A stretch of DNA of 64,000 nt from Channallabes apus. Lineage: Eukaryota > Chordata > Actinopteri > Siluriformes > Clariidae. Shown here one piece after another: positions 1 to 11,656 of this stretch. The notes beneath the pieces were generated by a model, which made no database searches, was not told the origin of the DNA, and was given only the letters and a program-made list of their open reading frames with translations. Location: the NCBI GenBank assembly GCA_030522415.1, contig CM060108.1, forward strand, positions 55,566,952 through 55,630,951, given 5' to 3'. Made by a program: the position numbers and the translations under genes. How positions within the stretch are numbered: position 1 is the first letter of the stretch; the number at the start of each line of letters is the position of its first letter.

Positions 1-726
1 GTTATTCCCGCAGCGGACAGTCTGGGTGCCACAGGCAGAGATAATTAGCCCCCGACTTCGGCATTAGAGCCCTCACAGCGGGGCGAGTGGGTGACGACTC
101 GGCGGCATACTCGTTCAGCCAAAGCTAACGCTAAGGCTAGCTCACCGGAGCACACCTCCTCTGCGCCTCACGTGTCCAACAGGTTTGCTCTCCTCAGTGC
201 TGCACCCGCTGAGAAACCTGAAAGAGCTCTGGTTATAGGAGACTCTATACTGAGACACGTGACATTAGCTAGACCTTTAGGGGCGCCAGCGGCAGTGGTT
301 AGGTGTATCCCGGGAGCCAGAGCACCGGACATAGCAGGTAATCTTAGGGCTCTAGGACAGCACAGGTTCTCTAAGATAGTGGTACATGCTGGAGCTAACG
401 ATCTACGCCTTCGTCAGTCAGAGGTTAGTAAGAGTAACTTTACAGAGGTATTTAAATTAGCGAAGGCGATGTCCGATGAAGTAATATGCTCTGGTCCCAT
501 CCCAATGAGACGTGGCGACATAGCTTACAGCAGGTTAAGGTCGCTGAACCGCTGGATGTCCAGGTGGTGCTCCAAAAATAATGTGGGCTACATAGATAAT
601 TGGAAGACCTTTGAGGGCAAAGCTGGCCTGTTAGGGCGGGACGGTGTCCATCCCACTCGGGAAGGTGCTGCTCTCATTTCCTGTAGTATAGCTCATAGTC
701 TCAGTAGAGGTCTAGTTAATCGGTGA
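1..726 (+). pseudogene. L2-A ORF1 (SGNH-hydrolase-like), partial
   Basis: This is the C-terminal three quarters of the LINE ORF1 protein, open from 91 to 726. SGNH-hydrolase blocks are visible: GDSIL near the start of the domain (Ser nucleophile), a GAND block in the middle (Asn) and DGVHPTREG near the end (Asp/His pair). In CR1/L2 LINEs this esterase-like domain sits in the ORF1 RNP protein; its exact role is not settled. Upstream of 91 the frame continues to the window edge but has a TAG at 46-48 where the copy at 50.7 kb has CAG. The Cys-rich N-terminus and coiled coil seen in that copy lie outside the window. The ORF ends at a TGA; ORF2 follows after about 85 nt. Confidence 0.85.
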
Positions 727-810
727 CAATCCAGAGCCCAGGCCAGGGAGCAGACAGGCTAAACCAACCGTCTGCTAGCTGCATAGAGTCGTCACTCAGG
801 GTTCACCTTA

Positions 811-3784
811 TTGAGACTGTGTCTGTTCCCCGATCTAAGCAAAAATATAGAAAGACTCAAAGTCTGTTTCAATAATTTAATTAACATAAAGACCACAAAC
901 TCCGATCATACTGAATGCGCAGCCGGCACCTCTGATCTGAAGATAGGATTGTTAAATATTAGATCTCTCGCATCAAAAGCAGTTATTGTTAATGAAATTA
1001 TCACAGATCAGGCGTTTAATATACTCTGTTTAACTGAAACATGGGTTAAACAGGATGAGTATGTAGCTCTAAATGAAGCTTGTCCTCCTGGATACAGCTA
1101 CATACACCAGCCTCGGTTAACTGGTAGAGGAGGAGGCGTCGCAGTTATTCATAATGATAATCTGTCTATCGTACAAAAACACGGACACAAATTTAACTCA
1201 TTTGAAATTCTCAATAGTAACATAAGTCTATTAAAGTATATTAAATCAGCTCAGTCGATTCCACTAATTATAATTTACAGACCTCCAGGGCCGTATTCTG
1301 AATTTCTTAGTGAATTTGCGGATTTCATCTCAGACCTGGTCATTTCTGTAGACAAAGCGTTAATTGCTGGAGATTTTAACATTCATATTGAGAATCCAGA
1401 AGACCCTCTGAGAACAGCATTTATATCCATACTGGACTCCGTAGGCGTAAATCAGTGTGTAGTAGGACCCACTCATAAAGCAGGTCACACTTTAGATTTA
1501 GTAATATTCTTCGGATTAATTATAAGAAATGTATTCACAATTCCACTGTCTGAAATTATCTCAGATCACTATCTTGTCTCCATTCAAGTGTGTCACAGTG
1601 ATAATGTACGCACAGCACCGCGCTACCGTATTAAACATACATTCACATCAACTACCACAGAGTTTTATCAGTAATCTCCCAGAGTTACCAACTTCGATTA
1701 GGCCACCGTCTGACCCCACAGAACTTGATCAGGCGACTGAATATTTAGAGTCGACACTTCGTTGTACCTTAGATAATGTAGCTCCAGCTAAAAGAAAAAT
1801 TATTAGAGATAAGAAACTCGCTCCCTGGTATAACGATCACACGCGCACTTTAAAACAGACTGCTCGGAAATTAGAGCGTAAATGGCGTCAAACTAAATTG
1901 TTGGTATTTCATATAGCATGGAAAGAGAGCATCCTGAACTATAGGAAAGCTCTTAGTGTAGCTAGATCAACGTATCTCTCCACTCTTATAGTAGAAAATA
2001 AAAATAATCCTAGATTTTTATTTAATACCGTAGCCAAATTAACCAGAAATAAGACCACTACAGAAATCTCCACAACAACATCATGCAATAGTGAGGACTT
2101 CATGAACTTTTTTAATAATAAAATTGTAAATATCAGGCATAAAATTGTGGCTTTGAAACCAAACAATGTAATTGATACAGATGTTAACCTAGCCATGTCA
2201 GATTCAAACCTAGAATGCTTTACTCCTCTTGAAGAGTATGAATTAATTTCACTCATCTCTTCTGCAAATTCATCAACCTGTATATTAGATCCTATACCGA
2301 CACATTTTCTTAAACAGATAGTATCAGTAATAACAGAACCGCTGTTGAGAATAATTAATTTCTCACTCAGCATTGGTTATGTTCCAAAATCTTTTAAAGT
2401 AGCAGTTATTAAACCAATAATTAAGAAACCTGACCTCGACCCCTGTCAGCTGTCCAATTACAGGCCAATATCAAACCTCCCCTTTATCTCTAAGATTCTG
2501 GAAAAGACAGTAGCGGAGCAGCTATGCTCATACCTACATAGAAATGGCATACATGAACTGTATCAGTCAGGATTTAGGCCTCATCACAGCACAGAAACAG
2601 CACTCGTTAAAGTAGTAAATGACCTCCTATTGGCCTCTGATCAGGGTTGTGTAACTATGCTTGTATTACTCGCCCCCAGTGCAGCTTTTGACACTATTGA
2701 TCATGCTATTCTTCTTCACAGATTAGGAAATGTAGTAGGAATTAAGGGTACAGCCCTCTCCTGGCTTAGATCCTATTTGACTGATCGTTATCAGTATGTA
2801 GACTTAAATGGTGATTATTCTGCATGTTCTCTAGTGGAGTTTGGCATTCCGCAGGGTTCAGTTTTAGGCCCACTGCTTTTTTCCCTTTACATGCTTCCTC
2901 TGGGCAACATAATCCGTAAGCATGGTATTAATTTTCATTGTTATGCTGACGACACACAGCTATATGTCTCAACAAAACCTGATGAGAAAAACCATCTTAC
3001 TAAAGTTGAGCAATGTGTGCAGGACATAAGAAATTGGATGCTAATTAACTTCCTTCTGCTTAATCCGGATAAGACAGAAGTTCTAGTCATAGGACCGCAT
3101 ACAGCTAGAAGTAAAATCTTAGATCACACCGTAACTTTAGATGGCCTTTCTGTTCCGTCAAGTCCAACAGTAAAAGACCTCGGCGTGATTATAGATTCCA
3201 GCCTTTCATTTGAAGCTCATGTAGATAATATCACCAGGTTAGCATTCTTTCACCTCAGAAATATCGCCAAAATAAAAAATATATTGTCGCTAAACGATGC
3301 AGAAAAACTAGTTCATGCTTTTATCACTTCTAGGTTGGACTATTGTAATGCCTTACTGTCTGGTTGTTCAGTTAGGTGCATAAACAAGCTTCAGCTAGTC
3401 CAGAATGCAGCAGCGAGAGTCCTCACTAGAACCAGAAGATATGAGCACATCACCCCTATCCTATCTTCACTGCATTGGCTCCCTGTGAAATTTCGCATTG
3501 ATTTTAAAATACTACTCTTGACATATAAGGCATTAAATGGTCTCGCGCCGCAGTATCTGAGCGAACTGCTAGTGTCTTACGATCCGCCACGCCTACTTCG
3601 GTCAAAGGATGCAGGCTGCTTATCAGTACCGCGTATTATGAAAACTACAGCTGGGGGCAGAGCTTTTTCTTACAAAGCCCCAAAATTATGGAATAGTCTT
3701 CCAAATAGTGTTCGGGACTCAGACACAGTCTCAGTGTTTAAGTCTAGGCTCAAAACCTATTTATTTAGCCAAGCATTTTTATAA
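811..3784 (+). pseudogene. L2-A ORF2 (endonuclease + reverse transcriptase), frameshifted
   Basis: The ORF2 polyprotein nicks DNA and reverse-transcribes the LINE RNA at the target. The endonuclease part (about 950-1600) has LLNIRSL, LTETW, RGGGVAV, IYRPPG, GDFNIH and SDHYLV motifs of the APE-type family. The RT part (about 2290-3250) has the fingers, YADDTQLY at about 2941 and the L2 C-terminal stretch ending near 3784. Two frames are used: 811-1674 and 1529-3784, because a CA dinucleotide present in the copy at 52.57 kb is missing near 1658. RT motif A reads LLAPSAAFD where the minus-strand copy at 12.2 kb reads LLDLSAAFD, so the first catalytic Asp is Ala. There is no usable ATG at the start of the frame. 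Confidence 0.88.
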
Positions 3785-4799
3785 ATAGATTTGCCATAAG
3801 GTAAAGGAGCAGATCTGGGGGACTCATGGACGTAGAGTATTATGGTGAACTGGTATGTTTAGATGCTGTCTTCCTCAGTCTCATTTGATCACTCAGGTTT
3901 GTTGACGGTGAGGTGATTGTTTGCTTTACATCTCAGGGAGCCCTCATGTTTGTGTTTCCTTCTGGCTCTCCCTTTTAGTTATGCTGTCATAGTTAGTCCT
4001 GCCGGAGTCCCTGCTTGCACTCTACAGTAAATATACATTCACATTAGACATTGTGACTGTGACCATACCTAATTGCAATCTCTCCTCCTCTTCTCTTCCT
4101 CCCCCTCTTTCTCTTTCCTCTCTCCCCGTGTCTCCCCCTTTCACTCTTTCTCTCTCTCTCTCTCTGTCGAGCTACACATGTGGTTCCTGAGCTACCAGTG
4201 ATCCAGACTCCCTCTGCCCTCCGGACCTGTCTGATCCATCCTGGTGCCCGGTTTCTGGTTGGAGGTCTCATCGCATGGATGCCCCGTGTGTCTCTTTAGG
4301 ATGCGCCTGGTGTCTGGGGATGATTCTATCTACTTAGATGGTTCTGGCCTCGACTGGTGTTGTCAGCTGTTTCTCTGAGGACTTGACAATTCGATAGTTC
4401 AGGACTGGAACTTTCTACAAGTCTATCTGAGTCTCGAATAACTACTGGACTCCATTTTACATCAACTATTATAACATCAATTAACATCAACTATTATAGC
4501 TGAACCTAACACTTAACACTGTATAAATGCAGATCATTTCCTGCTATCTGTTTCACCCAGATGAGGATGGGTTCCCTGTCGAGTCTGGTTCTTCTCAAGG
4601 TTTCTTCCTATTACCATCTCAGGGAGTTTTTCCTTGCCACTATCGCCCTCGGGCTTGCTCACCAGGGAATATCTGAACATTTTGATTCATACACATTCAC
4701 ATTCCATACAACTTAAATAATTCTTTTGATTGTGTAAAGCTGTTTTGAGACAATGTCAATTGTTAAAAACGCTATACAAATAAACTGAATTGAATTGAA

Positions 4800-7700
4800 A
4801 TTGAATTGAAATAACACCGTAACATACCAAGAATTGGAAAGACTGATAGGACAACTACCAACACCCTTATATCCTCATGGGTGACTTAAATAGCCACAAT
4901 CCTTTGTGGGGAGGAAAGCACCTTGACGCAAAAGGAAAAAGAATTGAAAAACTCATAATTGAAAATGACTTGTGCCTACTAAACGATGGTTAACATACCT
5001 ATTTACACCCAGGCCATGGAACCTTCTCTGCCATCGACTTAACTATTTGCACCCCCGAACTGCTGACCGATTTCTCATGGCTTGTATGGGATGACCCTTG
5101 TGGAAGTGACCACTTCCTACTGATTATAACTCTAACAGTAACTGAAATACAGTAATCCCCCCCAAAATGGAAATTACAAAAAGCAAATTGGCATGCATTT
5201 CGAACCGCTTGCCAAGAGAGAATTATCGAGAACTGCCAGGACCATGAGGACTCCATGAAATGGTTCACAAACACACTTATTACAGCAGCAGATGAAACCA
5301 TCCCAAAATCATCCACCAAACAATTCAAAAGACACAACCCATGGTTTGATGATAAATGCAAACAACTTATACAGGCACGGAAAAAAGCGGTAAGAACATT
5401 CAATAAACATCCAACAGTTGAAAACCTCACCAATGTAAAAATCAGCCGAGCACAAGCACGAAGATACATAAACGAAGCAAAGAAACGAAGCTGGAATCTA
5501 TTTGTATCAAGCCTGACAAGAAACACACCTACAAAGAAAATATGGAATGTGATAAGAAGAATGAAAGGAAAAGGAGGTGGATCACAAGTAAAACATATAA
5601 ATGAGCTAGGTACCCTTCTAACTCAGAAACAAGAAATAGCTAACAGTTTAGCAAAAACATTTGAAAGAAACTCCTCAGCAGAAAATTACCACCCAAAATT
5701 TCGGAGACTCCAGGAAACACAAGAAAGAATTGAATTAAACTTCCATACTGAAAATTTAGAAACCTATCACCAACCCTTTACTATGGAAGAACTATCGGTT
5801 TCCTTAAAATGCTGCCATGACACTGCAGTAGGACCAGACAAAGTCCATTACCAATTTTTGAAACACTTACCCCAAAACATATTGTCTATTCTATTGGGAA
5901 ACTTTAATAAAATCTGGAGAACTGGTAGTATCCCACCATCTTGGCTAGAGGCAACAGTTATACCTATACCTAAACCGAATAAGGACCATACAGACCCTAA
6001 CAACTATCGACCTATAGCACTAACAAGTTGTATGTGCAAAACCATGGAAAGGATGGTAAACAATCGACTCGTCTGGAAACTGGAATCCGATCACCAAATA
6101 AGTGACTTCCAGTGTGGTTTTAGAAAAGGAAGGAGCACTCTAGACCATCTTATAAGACTTGAGCAATATGTCCGTGATGGTTTCATTAAAAAGGACCATG
6201 TGGTAGCCGTCCTTTTCGACTTAGAAAAAGCATATGACACCACCTGGAAATACGGGATCTTAAAAGATCTACATAAAATGGGTTTCAGAGGCAACCTACC
6301 CACCTTCATATCCAGTTTCCTATCTAACAGAAGCTTTCGTGTCCAAATAGGAAACTCTATGTCAGACTTGTGTACTCAAGAACAAGGAGTCCCCCAGGGC
6401 AGCATCCTCTCTGTCACACTGTTCATGATAAAAATAAATAGCATTGTAAATACTATTGGTCCAAATATACTGTGTAGTCTCTATGTTGATGTCTGTATAT
6501 GTTACAGGGGGAAAAACATGAGCACAATCGAAAGACACCTACAGTTATGCATAAACAGAATACATGAATGGTCAGTAGAAAATGGATTCAGGTTCTCTAA
6601 GACAAAAACCGTCTGTATCCACTTTTGTCTCCTGCGAACCCTGCATCATGAACCAGAACTATTCATCGACAGAGAACCAATTAAAGTCATCAAAGAAGCT
6701 AAATTCTTAGGACTGCTCTGGGATAACAAAATGACCTTCATCCCTCATATTAAGTCCCTAAGAAACAAATGCCTAAAAGTTTTGAACATCAAGTCACTAG
6801 CAAAGACTAAATGGGGCTCGGATTACACAGTTTTACTACGACTGTACAGACTACTGGTTCGATCCAGGCTGGATTATGGAAGTATCATCTATGGATCCGC
6901 CAGGAAATCATACCTGCAAATGTTAGATACTGTCCACCACCAAGGACTGAGACTCGCATTGGGAGCTTTCAGGACCTCACCAGTTCAAAGCCTATACACA
7001 GAAGCAAATGAACCACCTCTTCATGTTAGACGCTTGAAACTAGCTCTTCAGTATGCAACAAAGATAAAAACAAATCCACAAAATCCATCTTACAATCCGA
7101 CCTTCTTCCCACAATATTTGCATCTGTATGAGGCCAGACAAAACTACATCAAACCTTTCGGTATACGCGCCAGACCTCACATGGAAAACTTGGGCATAAA
7201 TCTGGACATCCTAAGTCAGACACACTTTTGCCCAATACCTCCTTGGAGCTTGGAAAAACTTAAAATAAATCTGGAACTGACTTATAATAAGAAAGCTGAA
7301 ACTCATCCGTATATATTCCGTCAACAAGTCCTCGAAATAAAAAGCATCTTTCCCAACCATAAACCCATATACACGGACGGATCAAAAATGGATAACCACG
7401 TTTCGGCAGCAGCAATAACGGACAAACACCATTACGGAATTCGTATCCCAGACCAAAGTTCCACCTTTACAGCAGAAGCCCGGGCTCTGTTACTTGCTCT
7501 GGAACATATTGAAAAAGAAAGGGAACTAGACGCCTTAGTATTCACAGACTCAAAATCCTGTCTACAAGCCTTGGAATCTCTGAAAACAAATCACCCAATT
7601 ATCACTGAAGTATTAATCAAGGCAAACCAACTACAGAAGAACCATCACAATATTATCTTCTACTGGATTCCAGGACATAGTGGAATAATGGGAAATGAAC

Positions 7701-8336
7701 AAGCTGACATGGCAGCAAGACAAGCTCTTAAAGAAACTATTAGCCTATGCCAAATCCCACCCTCTGACCTTAAACCATTGATAAATCAATATATATCCAA
7801 TAAATGGCAAGCAGAATGGGAACAATACAATAAATAAACCCAGTGGTAGGAAAAAGAAGTTATCACTCATTCGAATCAAGACACGACCAGGTAGTATATA
7901 CAAGATGCCGTATAGGCCATACAAACATTACCCATGCTTATTTATTGAAGGATGAAGAAGCCCCAAAATGTCAGCGCTGCAGAACGACCCTAACCATAAA
8001 ACACATACTTTTGGACTGCCCAAGTTTTACAACCATAAGAAAACAATTTCTACCGGAACAAGATTTAAAAAACATATTCTGCAAGGCAAAACCAGAAAAA
8101 CTCTTACAATTTCTGTCTAAAGTACATGTAAAGAACCAAATGTAAAACCCTGTTCTTCTGACCAAGACCATGCTATTATCTTATCTATTATTATTATATC
8201 CTTTTAACTCTCACAACGCTCTTAATCACTTACATTTTTATAACATAATAAATCAGCATATTATTTGATGTGAATCTTGCCATGAAATAGCCTGAGAAGC
8301 TGATATGGCAATAAACCCAAATACAAACAAACAAAT
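4800..8336 (+). mobile_element. I-superfamily (Nimb-type) LINE with RNase H, 5' truncated
   Basis: A second, unrelated non-LTR element begins right at the (TTGAA)n tail of the L2-A copy. It starts inside the endonuclease domain, so ORF1 and the endonuclease N-terminus are absent. Domain order is endonuclease, RT, RNase H, then a Cys/His C-terminal finger. An RNase H domain after RT in a fish LINE points to the I superfamily, where Nimb is the fish clade; the clade name is an inference. The 3' UTR runs 8146-8336 and ends in an A-rich CAAA-type tail, after which Gypsy sequence begins. It is inactive, with two stops in the endonuclease part, a frameshift after RNase H and an altered RT active site. 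Confidence 0.8.
4876..8145 (+). pseudogene. I/Nimb-type LINE ORF2 (EN-RT-RNase H-zinc finger), broken
   Basis: The frame starts at about 4876 with the endonuclease block MGDLNSHNPLWGG, preceded by a frameshift, and includes SDHF near 5110. In-frame stops are at 4991-4993 and 5153-5155. The longest clear open part is 5255-7837. RT motifs include NNYRPIALTS, FRKGRSTLDHL, LFDLEKAYDTTW (motif A intact) and EQGVPQGS. The active-site box reads YVDV (about 6482-6493) instead of Y-x-D-D, so the second catalytic Asp is Val. RNase H follows at about 7370-7740 with YTDGSK, TAEARAL, FTDSKS and GHSGIMGNEQAD. The chain stops at 7837 and resumes in another frame at 7843-8145, where a CxxC...H...C finger is seen (CQRC, then HILLDC). 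Confidence 0.82.
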
Positions 8337-8339
8337 CCT

Positions 8340-9105
8340 GATGGTGATTTTATTTAGCCCCCGATAGTCGACACACGAACGAAGTTCGCCCCCTTTCTTC
8401 TTCACAAAGAAGAACCCTGCGGCGGCCGGCAAGGAGGATGGTCTGATGGTGTCAAAATACCTCAGCCAGGTCCTGATAAGGTGGAGGAATGGCGTGGATG
8501 TCGATGTCGGGGGCCTCGGACTCCCTGGAACACGTCCCAGCCTGGGCCCGTAGGCATAAGTCGGTGCAGGTCGGCCCCCACTGAAGGATCCGGTTCTGAG
8601 ACCAGGAGATGAGTGGGTCGTGCTGCAAGAGCCAGGGGTAGCCGAGGATGATGGGCGGAGAAGAGATGGAGGTGAGGTGGAACTGTATTGACTCTTGATG
8701 TTGGCCGAGGATGAGAGTGATGGGTGGAGTCTGCTGGGTGATGGGGCTGGATGAGAGGGGCCGCCCGTCAACTGAGGTGATTCTCATTGGCTGAGATAAT
8801 GCCTCAATCTTTACCCCCAATCCTTTGGCGTACATTGAGTCAATGAAGTTACCCGCGGCACCGGAATCGATGAACGCGGTACTTCTGACCTGTTTGTGGC
8901 CAAGGTGGAGGGTTACCTGGACTGTGAGTCGAGTAGTGGTGATGTCGGTGGTGGCGGAGAGATGGATGGTGCCCGGTGAGTCTCTCCTGTCGCTCACTGG
9001 GGTTGGACGTTTCCCGGACGGGACGGACAGGTCGCTCGGTGGTGCGCCGCTGAGCCGCAATAGGCACACAGTCCCTCGCGTTCCGCCACGGTCAGGGAGG
9101 CGCAC
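8340..9105 (-). pseudogene. Protease and start of RT of the Ty3/Gypsy element
   Basis: The minus frame 9105-8452 holds a retropepsin-like domain with the FIDSGAAGNF active-site block and the ILGYPWL block, ending at YQDLAEVF. The next recognisable segment, in a different frame (about 8450-8340), is the RT start with [16 protein letters not shown] and VDYRGLN. The usual linker between these parts is missing, so an internal deletion as well as a frameshift is likely. RT motifs A to E, RNase H and integrase are absent. Confidence 0.78.
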
Positions 9106-9987
9106 CCTAGTTGCATGGGTTCCCCGGCTCCGGTGTCAACCACGGCAGGTGGTGGAGATCCGACACATCCAGGGAAGGCGGTGGTGATGGTGGGTGGTGA
9201 TCTTGGTGCAGGGTAGGCATAGGTGGAAGATGGCGGCAGGGTTCGAGGTGCTGGCTTGGGACGAGAGAGGAGGCGCTGGTCAATCCGGAGGGCTAGCTGG
9301 ATTAGCCCCTCCAGTGTAGCTGGGAGCTATCGCCTGGCTAGCTCGTCTTTAACGCGGTTAGCGAGCCCCTCGAAGTAGGACGTCCGGAGGGCTGCGTCTC
9401 CCCAGGAGGTCTGGACGGCGAGGGTTCGGAACTCGGCAGTATATCTACTCACGGACAATCCTCCCTGCCGCAGGTGGTAGAGCTTCGTGTCGGTCTCCAC
9501 CTCGCCCGCAGGATGTTCAAACGTTAATTTGAGTTGGCTGGTGAACTCGTTGTAGGAGTGTGCGGTGTCTGTGTCTGCGCGCAGGACTGCCGTGGCCCAC
9601 TCTGCTGCCTGCCCTGATAGCAACGAGACGAGTAGTGCAATGCGCAGCTGGTCGGTGGAGTATTTGGTGGCATTAAACTCAAACACCAGTTCCAGCGATG
9701 TTAAGAACACACTGCATTTCCCATCCGTGCCATCCCATTTATCCGGAAGTGCTAGAAAAACATCAGAAGGTGGGGGGGGGGGTTTGGGGCGGGGCCATGG
9801 CGGGCGGACCGCCAGCCATGCCATCAATAACCACCCGGAGACTCGTGTTCTTCCGCTTAAGATCCGCCACCTCGCGGCACAGAGCAGTGAGCTCCCCGGT
9901 TAGCTTATTGATGAGCATAGCATGTTGGTCAACCACACCGCATAGGCGCGTGTGATCCGCTGGGTTTACTGCTTTGGGCTCTGTCAT
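9025..9987 (-). pseudogene. Gag of the Ty3/Gypsy element, frameshifted
   Basis: Gag forms the retrotransposon capsid. The reading starts at ATG 9987 (MTEPKAVNPADHTRL) and runs into a C/G homopolymer (about 9773-9782) where the frame changes. The second piece (9827-9327) contains the capsid-like part with LPDKWDGTDGKC, QAAEWATAVL and the YTAEFRTLA stretch. A CCHC zinc knuckle ([14 protein letters not shown]) is at about 9066-9025 in yet another frame. The N-terminal block has a heptad-like stretch (residues about 20-50). Three frames are needed, so this copy makes no complete Gag. Confidence 0.75.
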
Positions 9988-9988
9988 T
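9978..9988 (-). other. Candidate self-priming primer-binding site of the Gypsy element
   Basis: Just inside the LTR, minus-strand AATGACAGAGC (9988-9978) is perfectly complementary over 11 bases to GCTCTGTCATT in the LTR (10263-10253), near the predicted RNA start. The site overlaps the gag ATG at 9987. No tRNA-like primer site is obvious. Self-priming is known for Tf1 and has been proposed for related vertebrate elements; for this copy it is an inference from complementarity. Confidence 0.5.
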
Positions 9989-9989
9989 C

Positions 9990-10359
9990 TGTCAGGAACT
10001 AACTCGGGATGACCAGAAAGGCGATAGCTTTAGCAGTTAGCCCTGTAGCATGAATGGTAAACCCAAACGCGGATGGACACGAGCGGGCAGGATAATCACG
10101 CGATTTACTATAAGGACTCTCACAGTAAATGAGCAAAGGAAAGACACAATGTAACCCTAGTCGTATAAACACACACTCAGTCTGAAAGTAAAGCCAAGAA
10201 AGTGAGTACTCACATGAACGGGAATGATTCCGAAATAGCCTGGGCATAACTCAATGACAGAGCGATGTGCGGCGCCATCTTGTTTCCTTTTATGCTTTCA
10301 GGTTTGCGACCGTCTTACTTCCGGGTCCTAATGCCGGTCGCGGCTGAGTGCGCATGACA
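9990..10359 (-). repeat. 5' LTR of the truncated Ty3/Gypsy element
   Basis: Bounds are inferred from TGTCA...TGACA ends. On the minus strand the LTR begins TGTCATGCGCACTCAG at 10359 and ends CCTGACA at 9990. About 370 bp. It contains a TATA-like CATAAAAG at 10294-10287. No second LTR is in the window, so the exact ends rest on the terminal inverted bases and on the switch to L2 sequence at 10360. Confidence 0.7.
10253..10294 (-). promoter_or_regulatory. Gypsy LTR promoter: TATA box and likely RNA 5' end
   Basis: Minus-strand CATAAAAG (10294-10287) lies about 25-30 bases upstream of GCTCTGTCATT (10263-10253). This is a normal TATA-to-start spacing, so the RNA probably starts near 10263. The 11 bases at 10263-10253 are the exact complement of the bases just inside the element next to the LTR, which fits a self-priming model. 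The start site is inferred, not shown. Confidence 0.5.
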
Positions 10360-10575
10360 AATGTAGTGAAGATAGGATAGGGGTGATGTGCTCATATCTT
10401 CTGGTTCTGGTGAGGACTCTCGCTGCTGCATTCTGGACTAGCTGAAGCTTGTTTATGCACCTAACAGAACAACCAGACAGTAAGGCATTACAATAGTCCA
10501 ACCTAAAAGTGATAAAAGCATGAACTAGTTTTTCTGCATCGTTTACCGACAATATATTTCTTATCTTGGCAATAT
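10360..10575 (-). mobile_element. L2-A LINE fragment (RT C-terminal part)
   Basis: Reverse-strand L2-A sequence matching about 3280-3470 of the first copy; the ORF piece 10552-10328 carries the [14 protein letters not shown] stretch. It is the continuation of the L2-A copy at 11.66-14.33 kb, from which it is separated by an L2-B insertion. It ends at the Gypsy LTR; the rest of the L2-A 3' end is missing. Confidence 0.85.
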
Positions 10576-11656
10576 ATATATTTTTTAAATTTATTTATTT
10601 TATTTATTTATTTATTTATTTATATATTATAATAATTATTATTTTATTTATATTTATATTATTTATTTTATTACTTATTACTTACATACAAGGCCTTAAA
10701 TGGTTTAGCTCCCACATACCTAACCAGTCTTCGGATGCGCTACAATCCACCACGCGCCTTAAGATCACAAAGCTCCGGACTTCTGGTAGTTCCCAGAATT
10801 TCAAAAATCTACAAAAGGGGGTAGGGCTTTTTCATATTTAGCTCCAAAGCTTTGGAATAGCCTTCCAGACAGTGTTCGGGGAGCAGACACGGTTTCTCAG
10901 TTCAAAAGTAGACTCAAGACGCATCTTTTTAATCTGGCATACACATAACTCATCCCATAATCTCATACTCCAGTACACCTATACCGAATGGCAACTACGC
11001 TAATTCTCCCCATCTGTTCTGTATTTCTCTACCCATCCCGAGGCATCGGGAGATTTTGCCAGCTTCAGTAGACAAAGGCCGACCCTGCGTGGTTCCTGAG
11101 GCATCCAGAGAAGGACCAGCTCCAGCTGGATTCAGCTTTATGATGGTTGGAGCTACACATGCTGCTCCTGTGCTTCCAGTGATCCAGACCTCATCTGCCC
11201 TCTGCACCTACTGACTCGTCCCTATGCTGAACTGGTCTTCATGTCAATTTAAATAATTTCTGTCATATTGAATTTTCACCTGCACAACACACAAGATGTT
11301 GTATCATTTCTATTTGTTATCGCCCAAATGAGGATGGGTTCCCTATTGAGTCTGGTTCCTCTCAAGGTTTCTTCCTAATGCCATCTCAGGGAGTTTTTCC
11401 TTGCCACCGTCGCCGCCACCCTTGGCTTGCTCATCAGAGAAATTTCATTCATGCGTCTCATTATTATTATCTGCACATTTTTCTCACAAATCCACACTTC
11501 CAATTATTTTCTTTTCTATTATTATTATTATTATTATTATTTATTTATTTTTTTTTTTTTTTTTTTTTTTTACATTTCTTTAATTTTTGTGAAGGTGCTT
11601 TGAGACAATGACCATTGTTAAAACGGCTATATAAATAAAATTGAATTGAATTGAAT
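10576..11656 (+). mobile_element. L2-B LINE 3' fragment inserted into L2-A
   Basis: 5'-truncated 3' end of a second L2 family. The region 10576-10675 is an AT-only tract; recognisable L2-B starts at about 10676 (ACTTACATACAAGGCC) and matches 18146 onward of the larger L2-B copy. It contains the RT C-terminus, the 3' UTR, a TTATT/T-rich tract (about 11517-11570) and the (TTGAA)n tail at 11640-11655. The L2-A sequence on the two sides is contiguous, with an AATAT-like short duplication at the junction. Confidence 0.82.

Larger units (their letters stand above)
1..4800 (+). mobile_element. L2-clade LINE, family L2-A, 5' end cut by window edge
   Basis: Non-LTR retrotransposon with an SGNH-esterase-type ORF1, then an endonuclease plus reverse transcriptase ORF2, then a 3' UTR ending near 4.8 kb in a (TTGAA)n tail. 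The 3' end (about 4735-4800) carries the tail typical of fish L2/Maui elements. The 3' UTR (3785-4735) has a pyrimidine-rich CT tract around 4080-4165. It is nearly identical to the copy starting near 50.57 kb, which supplies the missing 5' end. The copy is dead: ORF1 has a TAG at 46-48, ORF2 has 2-base deletions near 857 and 1658 relative to the other copy, and RT motif A has lost its catalytic Asp. Clade assignment is from remembered family features; no alignment was run. Confidence 0.9.
8337..10359 (-). mobile_element. Ty3/Gypsy retrotransposon (Tf1/sushi-like), truncated after start of RT
   Basis: On the minus strand, reading right to left: one LTR (10359-9990), gag, protease, and the first part of RT, which ends abruptly at about 8337 against the I-type LINE. 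Most of pol and the 3' LTR are missing, so no target duplication can be checked on the left. The right end abuts L2-A sequence, inside the L2 RT region, so this element probably inserted into that L2. The gag ATG follows the LTR by 2 bases, and the primer site looks self-complementary to the LTR, a pattern described for the Tf1/sushi group. Several homopolymer frameshifts break the frame. Confidence 0.8.

Noticed and set aside
1939..2373. Minus-strand open frame of 144 codons
   Set aside because: It is the antisense of L2-A ORF2; the same shadow appears at other L2 copies and has no motif.
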